64,000 nt of DNA from Opitutus sp. (GTDB lineage Bacteria; Verrucomicrobiota; Verrucomicrobiia; Opitutales; Opitutaceae), in NCBI GenBank assembly GCA_024707325.1, contig JANPZY010000003.1:174853-238852 (forward strand), in the 5' to 3' direction. Below, one piece after another: positions 19,824-28,106 of this stretch; within the stretch, counting starts at the first letter, position 1; each line of letters opens with the position of its first letter. The notes below the pieces were generated by a model. That model was not told where the DNA came from, ran no database searches, and saw only the letters and a list, made by a program, of their open reading frames with translations. A program made the position numbers and the translations under genes.

Positions 19824-22085
19824 CTAGTTGTTGCGCGCGAACTCTTCGGCGAGGGCGCGACAGGACTTGTGATCCACTTTGCCGGTGCCAAGGACGGGGA
19901 TTTTTTCCACCCGATAAACCTGCTTCGGAATCCACAGCGCGGGCAGTCCGGCAGCGAGGAGTTTGGCGCGGAGATCGTCGAGCGTGATGGATTCAGTCGT
20001 GAGAAGCACGAGCGCTTCGCCTTTGGCGGCGTCGGGCACACCGGTGACGATCGCGACGGGGCCGTCGGTTTGATCCCAGTCGAAGAGCTCGATGACGCGC
20101 TGCTCGATCGTGCCATGCGGCACCATCTCGCCGCCGATCTTCGAGAAGCGAGAGAGCCGGCCTTCGATGATGAGGAAACCGTCCTCGTCGAAGCGCGCGA
20201 TATCGCCGGTGACAAACCAGCCATCGCGGAAAGACGCCGCGGTTCGCTCGGGATCATCGAGATAGCCGGGAAAGACATTGGCGCCGCGCAGGCACAGGAT
20301 GCCCGCCTCGGTAAGCGGAAGCTCCTCACCCGTATCCGGACTTATGATACGCGCGGTCATGCCGGGAAGCAGGCGGCCGACGGTGCCGAGTTTCTTGCCG
20401 ATCTGCGGCTCGGCCGTGCGGGTGGTGACGGGCGGGTGCGGTTGGTTGACGTTGGCGACCGGCGTGGTCTCGGTGAGACCGTAACCCTGCAGAATCTCGA
20501 TGTGAAACGCCTCCAGAAACTGGCGATGCAGCGTGTCAGGGAGCTTTTCCGCCCCGGCGACGACGAGATCGAGCGTCTTGAGTTCAGCGGACTCCGCCTT
20601 TTTCAGGAGCGGCCGAATAAACGTCGGCGCGCCCACGAACACCGTCACGCGATCCTCGTGGATCGCGTCGATCATCTTGCGCGTGTCGAGCGGGCTGGGG
20701 ATCGTGACGACCCGGCAACCGCGCAGCATCGGATACCAAAGCGTCACCGTGAAACCGAAGCTGTGAAACAGCGGCAGACAGCCGAGCAGCGTGGCCGTGC
20801 GCGGGAGAATCGAGAGCGAGGAAACCTGCGCGCAGTTGGCGAGGATGTTGCGGTGCGTGAGCACGACGCCTTTGGGCTCGCCGGAGCTGCCGCTCGTGAA
20901 GAGCAGCGCGGCCTCTTCGCGATCGCCGCGACGCGGGAGCTTGAGGAGGTTGGCGAACCACTGATTGGGCAACACCCACGCGGCGATCACCCACGGCAGA
21001 ATCGCGCGTTTTCCACCCGCCGCGGCGATGAGCTCTTTGAGATCGTAGGTTTTTTCCGGCCAGGGGAAATTCGGCACCTTCGACTTCATCGCGTCGGCCG
21101 AGATCACGGTGGTGATGCCGCCCATGCGCATGGACGCTTCGAGCGAACTCCGGCCCGCCGTGAAATTGAGATTCGCGGGGACCTTGCCCGCGCAGCAGAT
21201 CGCGAGATTGGCGATGAAGCCGCCCGCGCCGGGCGGCAGGACGACGCCGATGCGGCGGTCCGGGACATTTTTCCGCAGGTAAATCGCGAGCACGGCGGCG
21301 ACGCCGAGCAGTTGCGCGGCTGTGACGGGCTTACGCTCGGCCGTGCGGTCGATGACCTCGACGCGCCATGGACGACGCGCGAGCGGACGCACGATTTCGC
21401 GCGCGAGATAGCGCTGCAAAACCGGACGTTCCTCGAACGCTTCGGCCCCGAGATCAAGGAGCGCCAACCGCACGCGCGCGGGCGTGGCCTCGTTCGCGGG
21501 AATCGGCGCGCCAATCCGCACGAAGACGTGCGTGGGCATCAGGCGCGGCGATTTCCAGAGGTATTTGTTGCCCGCGAAGGAAAACACCGAACCCCACAAA
21601 CCATCGTGCGCAACGGGAATCACCGGCACGTTCGCCCGACGCGCCATGAGCTCGAAGCCCTTACGCAGCGCCATCAGCTGGCCGGTGCGCGAGATGCCGC
21701 CCTCGGGAAAAACAAGCACCAGTTCGCCCGCGGCGAGCGCGGCCGAAACTCGGCGGGTGGCTTCGAGGGCATTGGTGCGCGAGATCGGGATCATGCCCGT
21801 CAGGCGAAACAGCCACGCGAAGAACCAATGCATGCGCGTGAACCCATCGTAGCCGACGAAGCGGATGCGTCGCGTGATTGCGAGCTGCAGCACCAATACA
21901 TCCACGTAGGAGATGTGATTGGCGACGAGGAGCGCGCCACCCGTGGCCGGGATATTTTCCGCACCGCGCGTGCGCACCCGATAGAGCGTGCGGGTCCAAA
22001 CCGTGGCAACGAACTCGAGCCAAAGAGGAAGATAGGACCGCCGTCTCGCGTCGGGGATAAGCATCGAGGGGAAGAAAAATGGCAC
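19824..22085 (-). CDS. Bifunctional acyltransferase / acyl-CoA (acyl-ACP) synthetase, Aas-like
   Basis: 753 residues with two domains, as in E. coli Aas. Residues ~35-190 are a PlsC-type acyltransferase with the HX4D motif (NHISYVD) and FPEGGISRTG. Residues ~240-750 are an AMP-forming ligase with LLFTSGSSGEPKGVVLTHRN, the YGLTETTP motif and WFVTGDIARFDEDGF. Such enzymes activate free fatty acids and re-acylate lysophospholipids at the inner membrane. The ORF starts MPFFFPSMLIP; the ATG at residue 8 is an alternative start. The short gap to the next gene holds nothing clear. Confidence 0.92.
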   Translation of the reverse strand: MPFFFPSMLIPDARRRSYLPLWLEFVATVWTRTLYRVRTRGAENIPATGGALLVANHISYVDVLVLQLAITRRIRFVGYDGFTRMHWFFAWLFRLTGMIPISRTNALEATRRVSAALAAGELVLVFPEGGISRTGQLMALRKGFELMARRANVPVIPVAHDGLWGSVFSFAGNKYLWKSPRLMPTHVFVRIGAPIPANEATPARVRLALLDLGAEAFEERPVLQRYLAREIVRPLARRPWRVEVIDRTAERKPVTAAQLLGVAAVLAIYLRKNVPDRRIGVVLPPGAGGFIANLAICCAGKVPANLNFTAGRSSLEASMRMGGITTVISADAMKSKVPNFPWPEKTYDLKELIAAAGGKRAILPWVIAAWVLPNQWFANLLKLPRRGDREEAALLFTSGSSGEPKGVVLTHRNILANCAQVSSLSILPRTATLLGCLPLFHSFGFTVTLWYPMLRGCRVVTIPSPLDTRKMIDAIHEDRVTVFVGAPTFIRPLLKKAESAELKTLDLVVAGAEKLPDTLHRQFLEAFHIEILQGYGLTETTPVANVNQPHPPVTTRTAEPQIGKKLGTVGRLLPGMTARIISPDTGEELPLTEAGILCLRGANVFPGYLDDPERTAASFRDGWFVTGDIARFDEDGFLIIEGRLSRFSKIGGEMVPHGTIEQRVIELFDWDQTDGPVAIVTGVPDAAKGEALVLLTTESITLDDLRAKLLAAGLPALWIPKQVYRVEKIPVLGTGKVDHKSCRALAEEFARNN

Positions 22086-22140
22086 TCGCGCGAGAGCTAT
22101 TTTTCAAACGCAAAACAGAGCGGCGTCGGACCTATGTTCG

Positions 22141-22818
22141 TCAGGTGTTTGCGACCGCGGACGAGTCGGATGGCCGTCCCGCCGATGCCTTCCAGCTGCG
22201 CAAATCACGGGCGAGCGAACCGAATCCACCCGGGAAATCCGCCTCAAGTCGGCGCACATCGCGCCGGTGCCGCTGCACCGCTTCGAGCGCGCGCCGGGTT
22301 TCGTGCGGCAGGCTGGGACGCTCAGTGCCGTAAACGCGCCACTTCAGCTCAGCGCGCGTGTAGGGCGGCCGTCCACTCGCCTGCCCGGCCAGCCACGTCG
22401 ATTCCGTGACTTCCGGATTCACGCCACACAGATACCACGCTTCCATCGCGGGCACGGCCACGCCGACGCAGCGCAGCACGCGTTCGCGTCCGTGCGCAGG
22501 ACGCAGCTTCTTCGTCGTCTGGCGAAACACCGCGCGCAACTGGCACAAGCGGCAACGTGGATGAAAATAGCCCGGCGTCTCGTGTTCGCCCGTGTGCACG
22601 ACCGAATCGTCGCTATCGACCACCGTTACGAGTCCGTCAGCGTCGGTGTTGAAATGAAGATGGCGGATCAATGCCGGCAAAACCTGCGCGACATTGGGCC
22701 AGCCGCGCGCACGCAATCCGCCCTGCACGCGCTGAAACGGCTCGCCCAACACTCCCTCCACCAACACGGAGATCGCGGCTTCGTCGGCGGGCGATTCACT
22801 GAGGATGGCGATCTTCAT
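22141..22818 (-). CDS. Putative TOPRIM-like protein paired with an AAA ATPase
   Basis: A soluble protein of 225 residues that I cannot place in a named family. Features that look TOPRIM-like are an N-terminal glutamate in a strand-loop-helix (MKIAILSESPADE, E8), a DxD after a hydrophobic strand (VTVVDSDDS, D68/D70) and a later PAMEAWYL (E126). A C-x-x-C pair (CRLC, ~89-92) sits between them. It begins 5 bases after the stop of the ATPase, so the two are co-translated. ATPase plus TOPRIM-nuclease pairs are typical of OLD/PARIS-type anti-phage systems, hence a candidate effector. The nuclease assignment is inference. Confidence 0.5.
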   Translation of the reverse strand: MKIAILSESPADEAAISVLVEGVLGEPFQRVQGGLRARGWPNVAQVLPALIRHLHFNTDADGLVTVVDSDDSVVHTGEHETPGYFHPRCRLCQLRAVFRQTTKKLRPAHGRERVLRCVGVAVPAMEAWYLCGVNPEVTESTWLAGQASGRPPYTRAELKWRVYGTERPSLPHETRRALEAVQRHRRDVRRLEADFPGGFGSLARDLRSWKASAGRPSDSSAVANT

Positions 22819-22823
22819 CCCCG

Positions 22824-23819
22824 CTAAATTTCGTCTTCGGGCACGCCGCCAAGGATGCCGCTGAACCAAAGATCGCCGAGCGTGCCCTCTTGCAGCAGCT
22901 CGCCGAGATCGGGCCGGTCGATCAAACGCTCGAACCGCGCTTCGCGTCCGTGTTTTTGCGTGATGAGCACCTCCTCCGGATGCTCGCGAAACAGATCCAA
23001 CAAGAACGGCGAGTGCGTCGTCGCGATCACCTGCACGGGCGCGCGCTGAAGTTCGAACGAGTCGGGATACGTCAACCGATACAACGCATCACGCACTTCG
23101 CGCAGCCGACGCGGATGAATGCCGCGATCGATTTCCTCGATGCACACGATCGACGGCGGCGCGGGATCGAATGACAGCGCGAGCAACGCGAGCATGTAGC
23201 GCGCGCCCTGCGAAACACTTTCCGCGGGCACGACGCCCTCACCTTCCGCGAGTTCGAGCGCCAGCGACACCGTGTCATTGCCCGAACGTTGGAGCACGAT
23301 GCCGGTGAACTGCGGCATCAAGCGAAACACTTCCGCCTCGAGCGTGGCGAAAACCTGCGGCGCGGCGTCCTTCATGCGCGCGAGCACGGCGGCGAGATTG
23401 CCGCCATCACTCGCGAGTTCGGTGTTGTCGGCCAGCGGCACCGGTCGCGCCATCGCGTCGTGGTCGAATTCGTAAGAGCGGATGCGCGCGATCTCCTCGC
23501 GCAACGCGGACCACTCCGGCGCACCCGCGGGCGAAACATGCAACGCATCGCAGGTCGTTTCTCCGGTGCAGCCGAGCCGCACCTGAAGCCCGTCGTGCGG
23601 CGGCATGAACGAAAACTGGATTTCCGGACCTGCTTTCGCGGCCAGCGCAGTGGCATCGTCGAGCGGATCCAGTTTCGCGAGCGTGCGCAGCCGCAGCAGC
23701 GCCTCGATCAAACTCGTTTTGCCGCTGCTGTTCGGACCGATGACGAGGTTGAAAGGCCCGAGCTTGGCGCTCGTGCTGCGCAGGGCTTTGAACCGGCGAA
23801 AGGCGACGGACGCGATCAC
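22824..23819 (-). CDS. AAA/ABC-type ATPase, OLD-like predicted ATPase
   Basis: 331 residues. The N-terminus FRRFKALRS...GPFNLVIGPNSSGKTS holds Walker A at 28-36. The C-terminal half has an ABC-like signature (SVSQGARYMLALLAL), Walker B PSIVCIEEIDRGIHPRRL and a switch region IATTHSPFLLDLF. This layout matches RecF/OLD-type ATPases (AAA_15/AAA_21) without their coiled coil. It starts 12 bases after the potA stop and is followed within 5 bases by the TOPRIM-like gene. It therefore looks like a tail cistron of the polyamine-transport unit. DNA maintenance or defence is likely from the family, not proven. Confidence 0.8.
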   Translation of the reverse strand: MIASVAFRRFKALRSTSAKLGPFNLVIGPNSSGKTSLIEALLRLRTLAKLDPLDDATALAAKAGPEIQFSFMPPHDGLQVRLGCTGETTCDALHVSPAGAPEWSALREEIARIRSYEFDHDAMARPVPLADNTELASDGGNLAAVLARMKDAAPQVFATLEAEVFRLMPQFTGIVLQRSGNDTVSLALELAEGEGVVPAESVSQGARYMLALLALSFDPAPPSIVCIEEIDRGIHPRRLREVRDALYRLTYPDSFELQRAPVQVIATTHSPFLLDLFREHPEEVLITQKHGREARFERLIDRPDLGELLQEGTLGDLWFSGILGGVPEDEI

Positions 23820-23831
23820 GCCCGCACGCTG

Positions 23832-24914
23832 TCAGCCAATCCGCACGACGACAAGGTCATCCGTGTGCAGACCGCAGTAAACGCGGTCGCCGGCGTGGAT
23901 CGCCTCCTGCAAGGCGCTCTCATTGGCCACGATCGCCGCGAAGCGCGTGCCGATCGCGGTCTCGAGCGAAAGATGATCCATCGCACCTTTGAAGACCTCG
24001 TCGGTGACGGTCGCCTCGAACACGTTGGCCGCCGCGATCGGCGCTTTCGACACGTGCACCTTCTCGGGGCGAATCGACACGAGCGCCTTGCTCGTGTTGA
24101 CCGGCCAAGCGCCGGCAGGCAGCGACACCTCGAGTCCGCCCTGGAGACGCAGCCGCGTCCACGCGCCGCGCGTTTCGAGAAACTCGGCTTCGAGCAGATT
24201 CGCCTGACCGACGAAGTCCGCCACGAAGCGGGTCGCAGGCCGGTGGTAGATTTCGTCAGCGCCGCCGATTTGTTCGACGCGGCCCTGATTCACGATCGCG
24301 ATCCGATCGCTCATCGTCAGCGCCTCCTCCTGATCGTGCGTGACGAAGACAAAGGTCATGCCGAGCTGGCGTTGCAGACGCTTCAACTCGAGCTGCATCG
24401 CGTGACGCAGCTTCGCATCGAGCGCGGAGAGCGGTTCGTCGAGCAACAGCACCGAAGGCCGCGGTGCGAGCGCGCGCGCGAGCGCCACGCGCTGACGCTG
24501 TCCGCCGGAGAGTTGGTGCGGACGGCGTTCTTCGAGGCCTTGCAGCGAGACGAGCTCCAGCGCCTCCGCCACGCGCGCATCGATTTCGGCTTTCGGCCGC
24601 TTCTGCATGCGCAGACCGAAGGCCACATTGTCGCGCACGCTGAGATGCGGGAAGAGCGCGTAGCTCTGAAACACCTGGTTTACGTTGCGCTTGTAGGGCG
24701 GAAGCTGCGTGACCTCCGCACCGTCGAGCAACACCACGCCTTCGTCGGGTGTCTCGAAGCCGGCGATGAGGCGCAGCAGAGTGGTTTTGCCGCAACCGGA
24801 AGGACCAAGCAGCGTGAGAAATTCTCCCGACCGAATCGTCAACGACACGGCGTCCACGGCCGTGAAGCTCCCGAAGCGCTTCGTCACTTCCTTCAACTCC
24901 ACCATAGCGTTCAT
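23832..24914 (-). CDS. potA: Spermidine/putrescine ABC transporter ATP-binding protein
   Basis: 360 residues. ATPase of the PotABCD polyamine importer, at the inner face of the inner membrane. Walker A is GPSGCGKTT, signature LSGGQRQRVALARALA, Walker B VLLLDEPLSALDAKLR, switch THDQEEAL. The C-terminal TOBE-like domain carries SIRPEKVHVS. The ATG at 24914 overlaps the potB stop (TGATG), which fixes the start and implies coupling; a second ATG lies 9 bases in. Confidence 0.93.
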   Translation of the reverse strand: MNAMVELKEVTKRFGSFTAVDAVSLTIRSGEFLTLLGPSGCGKTTLLRLIAGFETPDEGVVLLDGAEVTQLPPYKRNVNQVFQSYALFPHLSVRDNVAFGLRMQKRPKAEIDARVAEALELVSLQGLEERRPHQLSGGQRQRVALARALAPRPSVLLLDEPLSALDAKLRHAMQLELKRLQRQLGMTFVFVTHDQEEALTMSDRIAIVNQGRVEQIGGADEIYHRPATRFVADFVGQANLLEAEFLETRGAWTRLRLQGGLEVSLPAGAWPVNTSKALVSIRPEKVHVSKAPIAAANVFEATVTDEVFKGAMDHLSLETAIGTRFAAIVANESALQEAIHAGDRVYCGLHTDDLVVVRIG

Positions 24915-25798
24915 CACGTGCGCACCTCCCGGATTGGTTGGGAACGACGCTGCCACAGGGCGTAGGCAACGACAAACAACAGCGTAAACACACACCCGAG
25001 CGCAGCACCAAACGGCCAGTCACGCGCCTGGAAAAACTGGTTCTGAATCACGTTGCCGATCATCGGCACGCGCGCGCCGCCCATCAGATCCGTGATCGCA
25101 AACATGCCGATCGCGGGCACGAACACCATCAGCACTCCCGCGTAGAGTCCGGGCTTCACGAGCGGCAGGATCACCTGTGAAAACACCCGCAACGGTCCGC
25201 AGCCGAGATCGTGCGCGGCCTCGATGAGCGCGCCGTCGAGTTTCTCCGCGCTGCTGTAGATCGGGAGAATCATGAACGGCAGATACGCATACACCAAACC
25301 GAGCACGACCGCGGTCGGCGTGTAGAGAATCTCGAGCGGCGTGCTGATTACCCCGAGGTATTTCAGCAACCCGCTCAGCAGCCCCTCGCCTTTCAGGATC
25401 GCGATCCACGCATACGTGCGGATGAGGAAACTCGTCCAAAACGGAATCATGAGCAGCACGACCAGTCGCGAGCGCCAGCGCTCCGACGAACGCGCGATGC
25501 ACCACGCGGCGGGAAAACCGACCACGATGCAGATCACCGTCGTGAGGGCCGCGTAGCCGATCGAACGCACAAAGATCCACAGATACGTCGGACTCAAAAC
25601 GCGCACGTAGTTTTCGAACGAGAACTCGAACACCACGCGCCCCAGCTCGTCGCGCTGACAGAAACTATAGACCGCGAGGATCGCGGTCGGCACGACGACA
25701 AACGCCGCCATCCACAGGATCAGGGGCGCGAGGAGCAGCCAGCCCACCCAACCGGGTCGGCGCTCCCCAGGGAAAAGAGGCAGGTCAAATCCGCTCAC
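24914..25798 (-). CDS. potB: Spermidine/putrescine ABC transporter permease PotB
   Basis: 294 residues, GTG start. About six membrane segments and the EAA-loop (EKLDGALIEAAHDLGCGPLR) that docks on PotA. The GTG at 25798 overlaps the potD stop codon (GTGA), which supports this start. The N-terminus reads VSGFDLPLFPGERRPGWVG and leads directly into TM1. Coupled upstream to potD and downstream to potA. Confidence 0.92.
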   Translation of the reverse strand: MSGFDLPLFPGERRPGWVGWLLLAPLILWMAAFVVVPTAILAVYSFCQRDELGRVVFEFSFENYVRVLSPTYLWIFVRSIGYAALTTVICIVVGFPAAWCIARSSERWRSRLVVLLMIPFWTSFLIRTYAWIAILKGEGLLSGLLKYLGVISTPLEILYTPTAVVLGLVYAYLPFMILPIYSSAEKLDGALIEAAHDLGCGPLRVFSQVILPLVKPGLYAGVLMVFVPAIGMFAITDLMGGARVPMIGNVIQNQFFQARDWPFGAALGCVFTLLFVVAYALWQRRSQPIREVRT

Positions 25799-26827
25799 TG
25801 AGCGCTCTTCAGATCGGTCATCAACTGATCGATCGCCGCCGCGCCTCGGCCGATGTCGCGGAAGACGTTCATGTAGTTCATGCCCTCCGGATAGCTCGCA
25901 GGATTGGCGAGTTGCTCCTCGGAGAGAAGCGCGCGCCGCGGCGTTGGGATTCATGTAGGGGAACTCGTCGGAGATGAGTTTGCTCACCTCGGGGCGCATG
26001 ATGTAGTCGAGGAAGAGATGCGCAGCGTCGACATGCGGCGCCTTGGCGGGAATCGCCATCACGTCCACGAACGGATGCGCGCCTTCTTCCGGGAGGATGT
26101 AGGCGAACTTCTTGTCTTCCTCCCACAGGCGGGCGGCCTCGCCGCTCCACACCACGCCGAGATCGACGTCGCCGCCGAGCAGCGCGGTCTTGGGGCTGTC
26201 GGAGTCGTAAACCTTGATCAGCTTCACCCATTCGGCGATGAGCGGACGCACCTTCTTGAGGTTCTCCGGCGTGATATCGTTTTGGTCGAGGCCGAGGGTC
26301 ACGAGCGCCCAGGAAACGATCTCGCGATTGTCGTTCACGACGACGATGCGGTCCTTGTATTTCGACTGGAAGAGATCCTTGTAGCCGCGGACCGGCTCTT
26401 TCACGACGTCGGTGTTCACCACGATGCCGACCGTGCCGATCATGAACGGCACGGTGAACTTGCCCTCGGGATCGTGCGGCATGTGGAGGAATTGATCCTC
26501 GATGTTCTTCCGGTTCGGCAGCTGCTTCAGATCGAGCGGCCGCAGCATCTTGTTACGGATCATTACCTCGGCCATGTAGTCCGACGGCTGCACGAGATCA
26601 TAGGCGCCGTCGCCCGCGATCAACTTCGCCAGCATCTCTTCGCTCGAGGCGTAGGTCTCGTAGTTGATCTTGATGCCGGTCTCTTCCGTGAAACCATCGA
26701 GAACTTCCTGCGGGAAGTATTCGGACCAGGCGAAGAGATTGAGCTCCTTGCTCTTCTTCGCAGCCGAAGCGGCGGACACAAAAACGGCGGCGAGCACCGT
26801 GACGACGAGGAGACGTAGACGTTTCAT
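25795..26827 (-). CDS. potD: Polyamine-binding periplasmic protein PotD, frameshifted near 25935
   Basis: About 344 residues after repair. MKRLRLLVVTVLAAVFVSAASA is a signal peptide. The mature part starts with LNLFAWSEYFPQEVLDGFTE, typical of PotD/PotF, and carries DLVQPSDYMAEVMI and VVWSGEAARLWEE. The main frame breaks after YMNPNAAAR. The next frame gives LLSEEQLANPASYPEGMNYM and ends in DQLMTDLKSAQ, the normal C-terminus. A single-base insertion in the GC repeat at about 25930-25940 accounts for it. It captures spermidine or putrescine for PotBC. Confidence 0.9.
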
Positions 26828-26832
26828 GGATT

Positions 26833-27648
26833 TCAGCGGCTGAGTTTCTTCAGGTAGTCGGAGAACAAAACGAAAGCGATCGTCGCCACGATGAACACGG
26901 CGGAAAGCGCGTTGAGCATGGGATTGAGGCCGACCTTGGCCATGCCGAAGACGCGCAACGGCAGCGTCGTCGAACCAGGACTCGCGGTGAAATACGTGAC
27001 GATCACCTCGTCCATCGAGAGCGTGAACGCCATCAGTCCGCCCGCCACGATCGCCGGCCGCAGACACGGCACGATCACGAGACGAAACGCCTGCAGCGGC
27101 GTCGCGCCCAAATCGAGCGCGGCTTCCTCCAGCGCGGGATCGAGCCCCGCCAGCCGCGCCTGCACGGCGACCATCACGAACGGAAAACAAAACGTGATGT
27201 GCGCGATGATCACCGTCGTGAAGCCGAGCTTCATCGAGATCGACGCGAAAAACACCAGCAGACTGATGCCCATGATGATCTCGGGCATCATCATCGGCAC
27301 ACCGATCAACGTCTGCAGAATCCCCGCGCCGCGAAACCGATAGCGGTGCAACAACCACGCGCTCGCCGTGCCCATCACCACAGACGCGGCCGTCGTGATT
27401 CCCGCGATCACCAGACTGTTTTTCAGCGCGCGCATCAGCGGCGTGTTCGACCACAACTGGTCATACCACTTCCAGGTGAAACCGCTCCAAACGATGTTCA
27501 GTCGCGAATCGTTGAACGAATACGCCACCAGCACCGCGATCGGCACGTAGAGGAAAACAAACACCAGCACCGTCCACGCCGAAAAACTCCAGCGCATGGC
27601 CGCGAGTCCGGAAGGACGCGGGAGACGCGAGAAATTCGGGAAACGCAT
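26833..27648 (-). CDS. potC: Spermidine/putrescine ABC transporter permease PotC
   Basis: 271 residues with about six membrane segments. Hallmarks are FLYVPIAVLVAYSFNDSR in TM1 and the EAA loop ALEEAALDLGATPLQAFRLV. Ends DYLKKLSR. The ATG at 27648 is chosen as the first methionine before TM1 (MRFPNFSRLPRPSGLA); sequence upstream in frame is repetitive intergenic DNA. First gene of the leftward unit potC-potD-potB-potA-ATPase-TOPRIM. Confidence 0.92.
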   Translation of the reverse strand: MRFPNFSRLPRPSGLAAMRWSFSAWTVLVFVFLYVPIAVLVAYSFNDSRLNIVWSGFTWKWYDQLWSNTPLMRALKNSLVIAGITTAASVVMGTASAWLLHRYRFRGAGILQTLIGVPMMMPEIIMGISLLVFFASISMKLGFTTVIIAHITFCFPFVMVAVQARLAGLDPALEEAALDLGATPLQAFRLVIVPCLRPAIVAGGLMAFTLSMDEVIVTYFTASPGSTTLPLRVFGMAKVGLNPMLNALSAVFIVATIAFVLFSDYLKKLSR

Positions 27649-27862
27649 GGCGAAGGGTCGGAGCGTGAGACAGGTGAGCGCGTCCGCGCAAGACCGCAGC
27701 CCGCGTGCCAGCAAGAAGCAAGCGACTCGCGCCTGAGCGAGGGGCGAAGGAAGAACAGGAAAACGCGAGGACGCGAAGCGCGCGAAGATTCGCAAAGGAG
27801 GATGAGGAAGAAGTGGCGGACGGCTCCGTCCTCGGCGGGTTTTCAGGAAACGTTGGCAAAAC

Positions 27863-27884
27863 AGCCCGGCGAGGGCGCCGGGCT
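27863..27884. other. Perfect 9-bp hairpin without T run
   Basis: AGCCCGGCG (27863-27871) pairs with CGCCGGGCT (27876-27884) around an AGGG loop. It lies in the 458-base gap upstream of potC and downstream of the AsmA-like gene. A terminator is possible but lacks the U tract; otherwise it is an unexplained structure. Confidence 0.35.
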
Positions 27885-27958
27885 CCACCTGCGACTCGCG
27901 CGCACCGCCTCAGCATTCGCGCGTTTAGCGCGGCCGTGTTCGGCTCGAGTCGCTCCTG

Positions 27959-28104
27959 AGTGCGGATCGACTCGTGCCACGTTGCGCACCGAGTCGGGAC
28001 AAAGTGCGTCCCGGGTCGAGCCAAGGTGCGGACGTGCTCGCGACAAGGTCCGGACCGGGACGAGACAAGGTGCGGACTGGGTCGCGGCGTAGTCCGCGCC
28101 GAGT
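27959..28104 (+). repeat. Array D of the 22-base intergenic repeat
   Basis: About seven adjacent 22-base units, for example GTCGGGACAAAGTGCGTCCC, GTCGAGCCAAGGTGCGGAC, CTCGCGACAAGGTCCGGACC and GACGAGACAAGGTGCGGAC. It runs up to the stop codon of the AsmA-like gene (28107). Confidence 0.8.
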
Positions 28105-28106
28105 CG

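Noticed and set aside
24914..27454. A single very long protein covering potD and potB on the minus strand
   Set aside because: The open frame merges an out-of-frame stretch of potC with potD and potB. A potD stop reached after frame repair and the GTGA overlap show separate genes.
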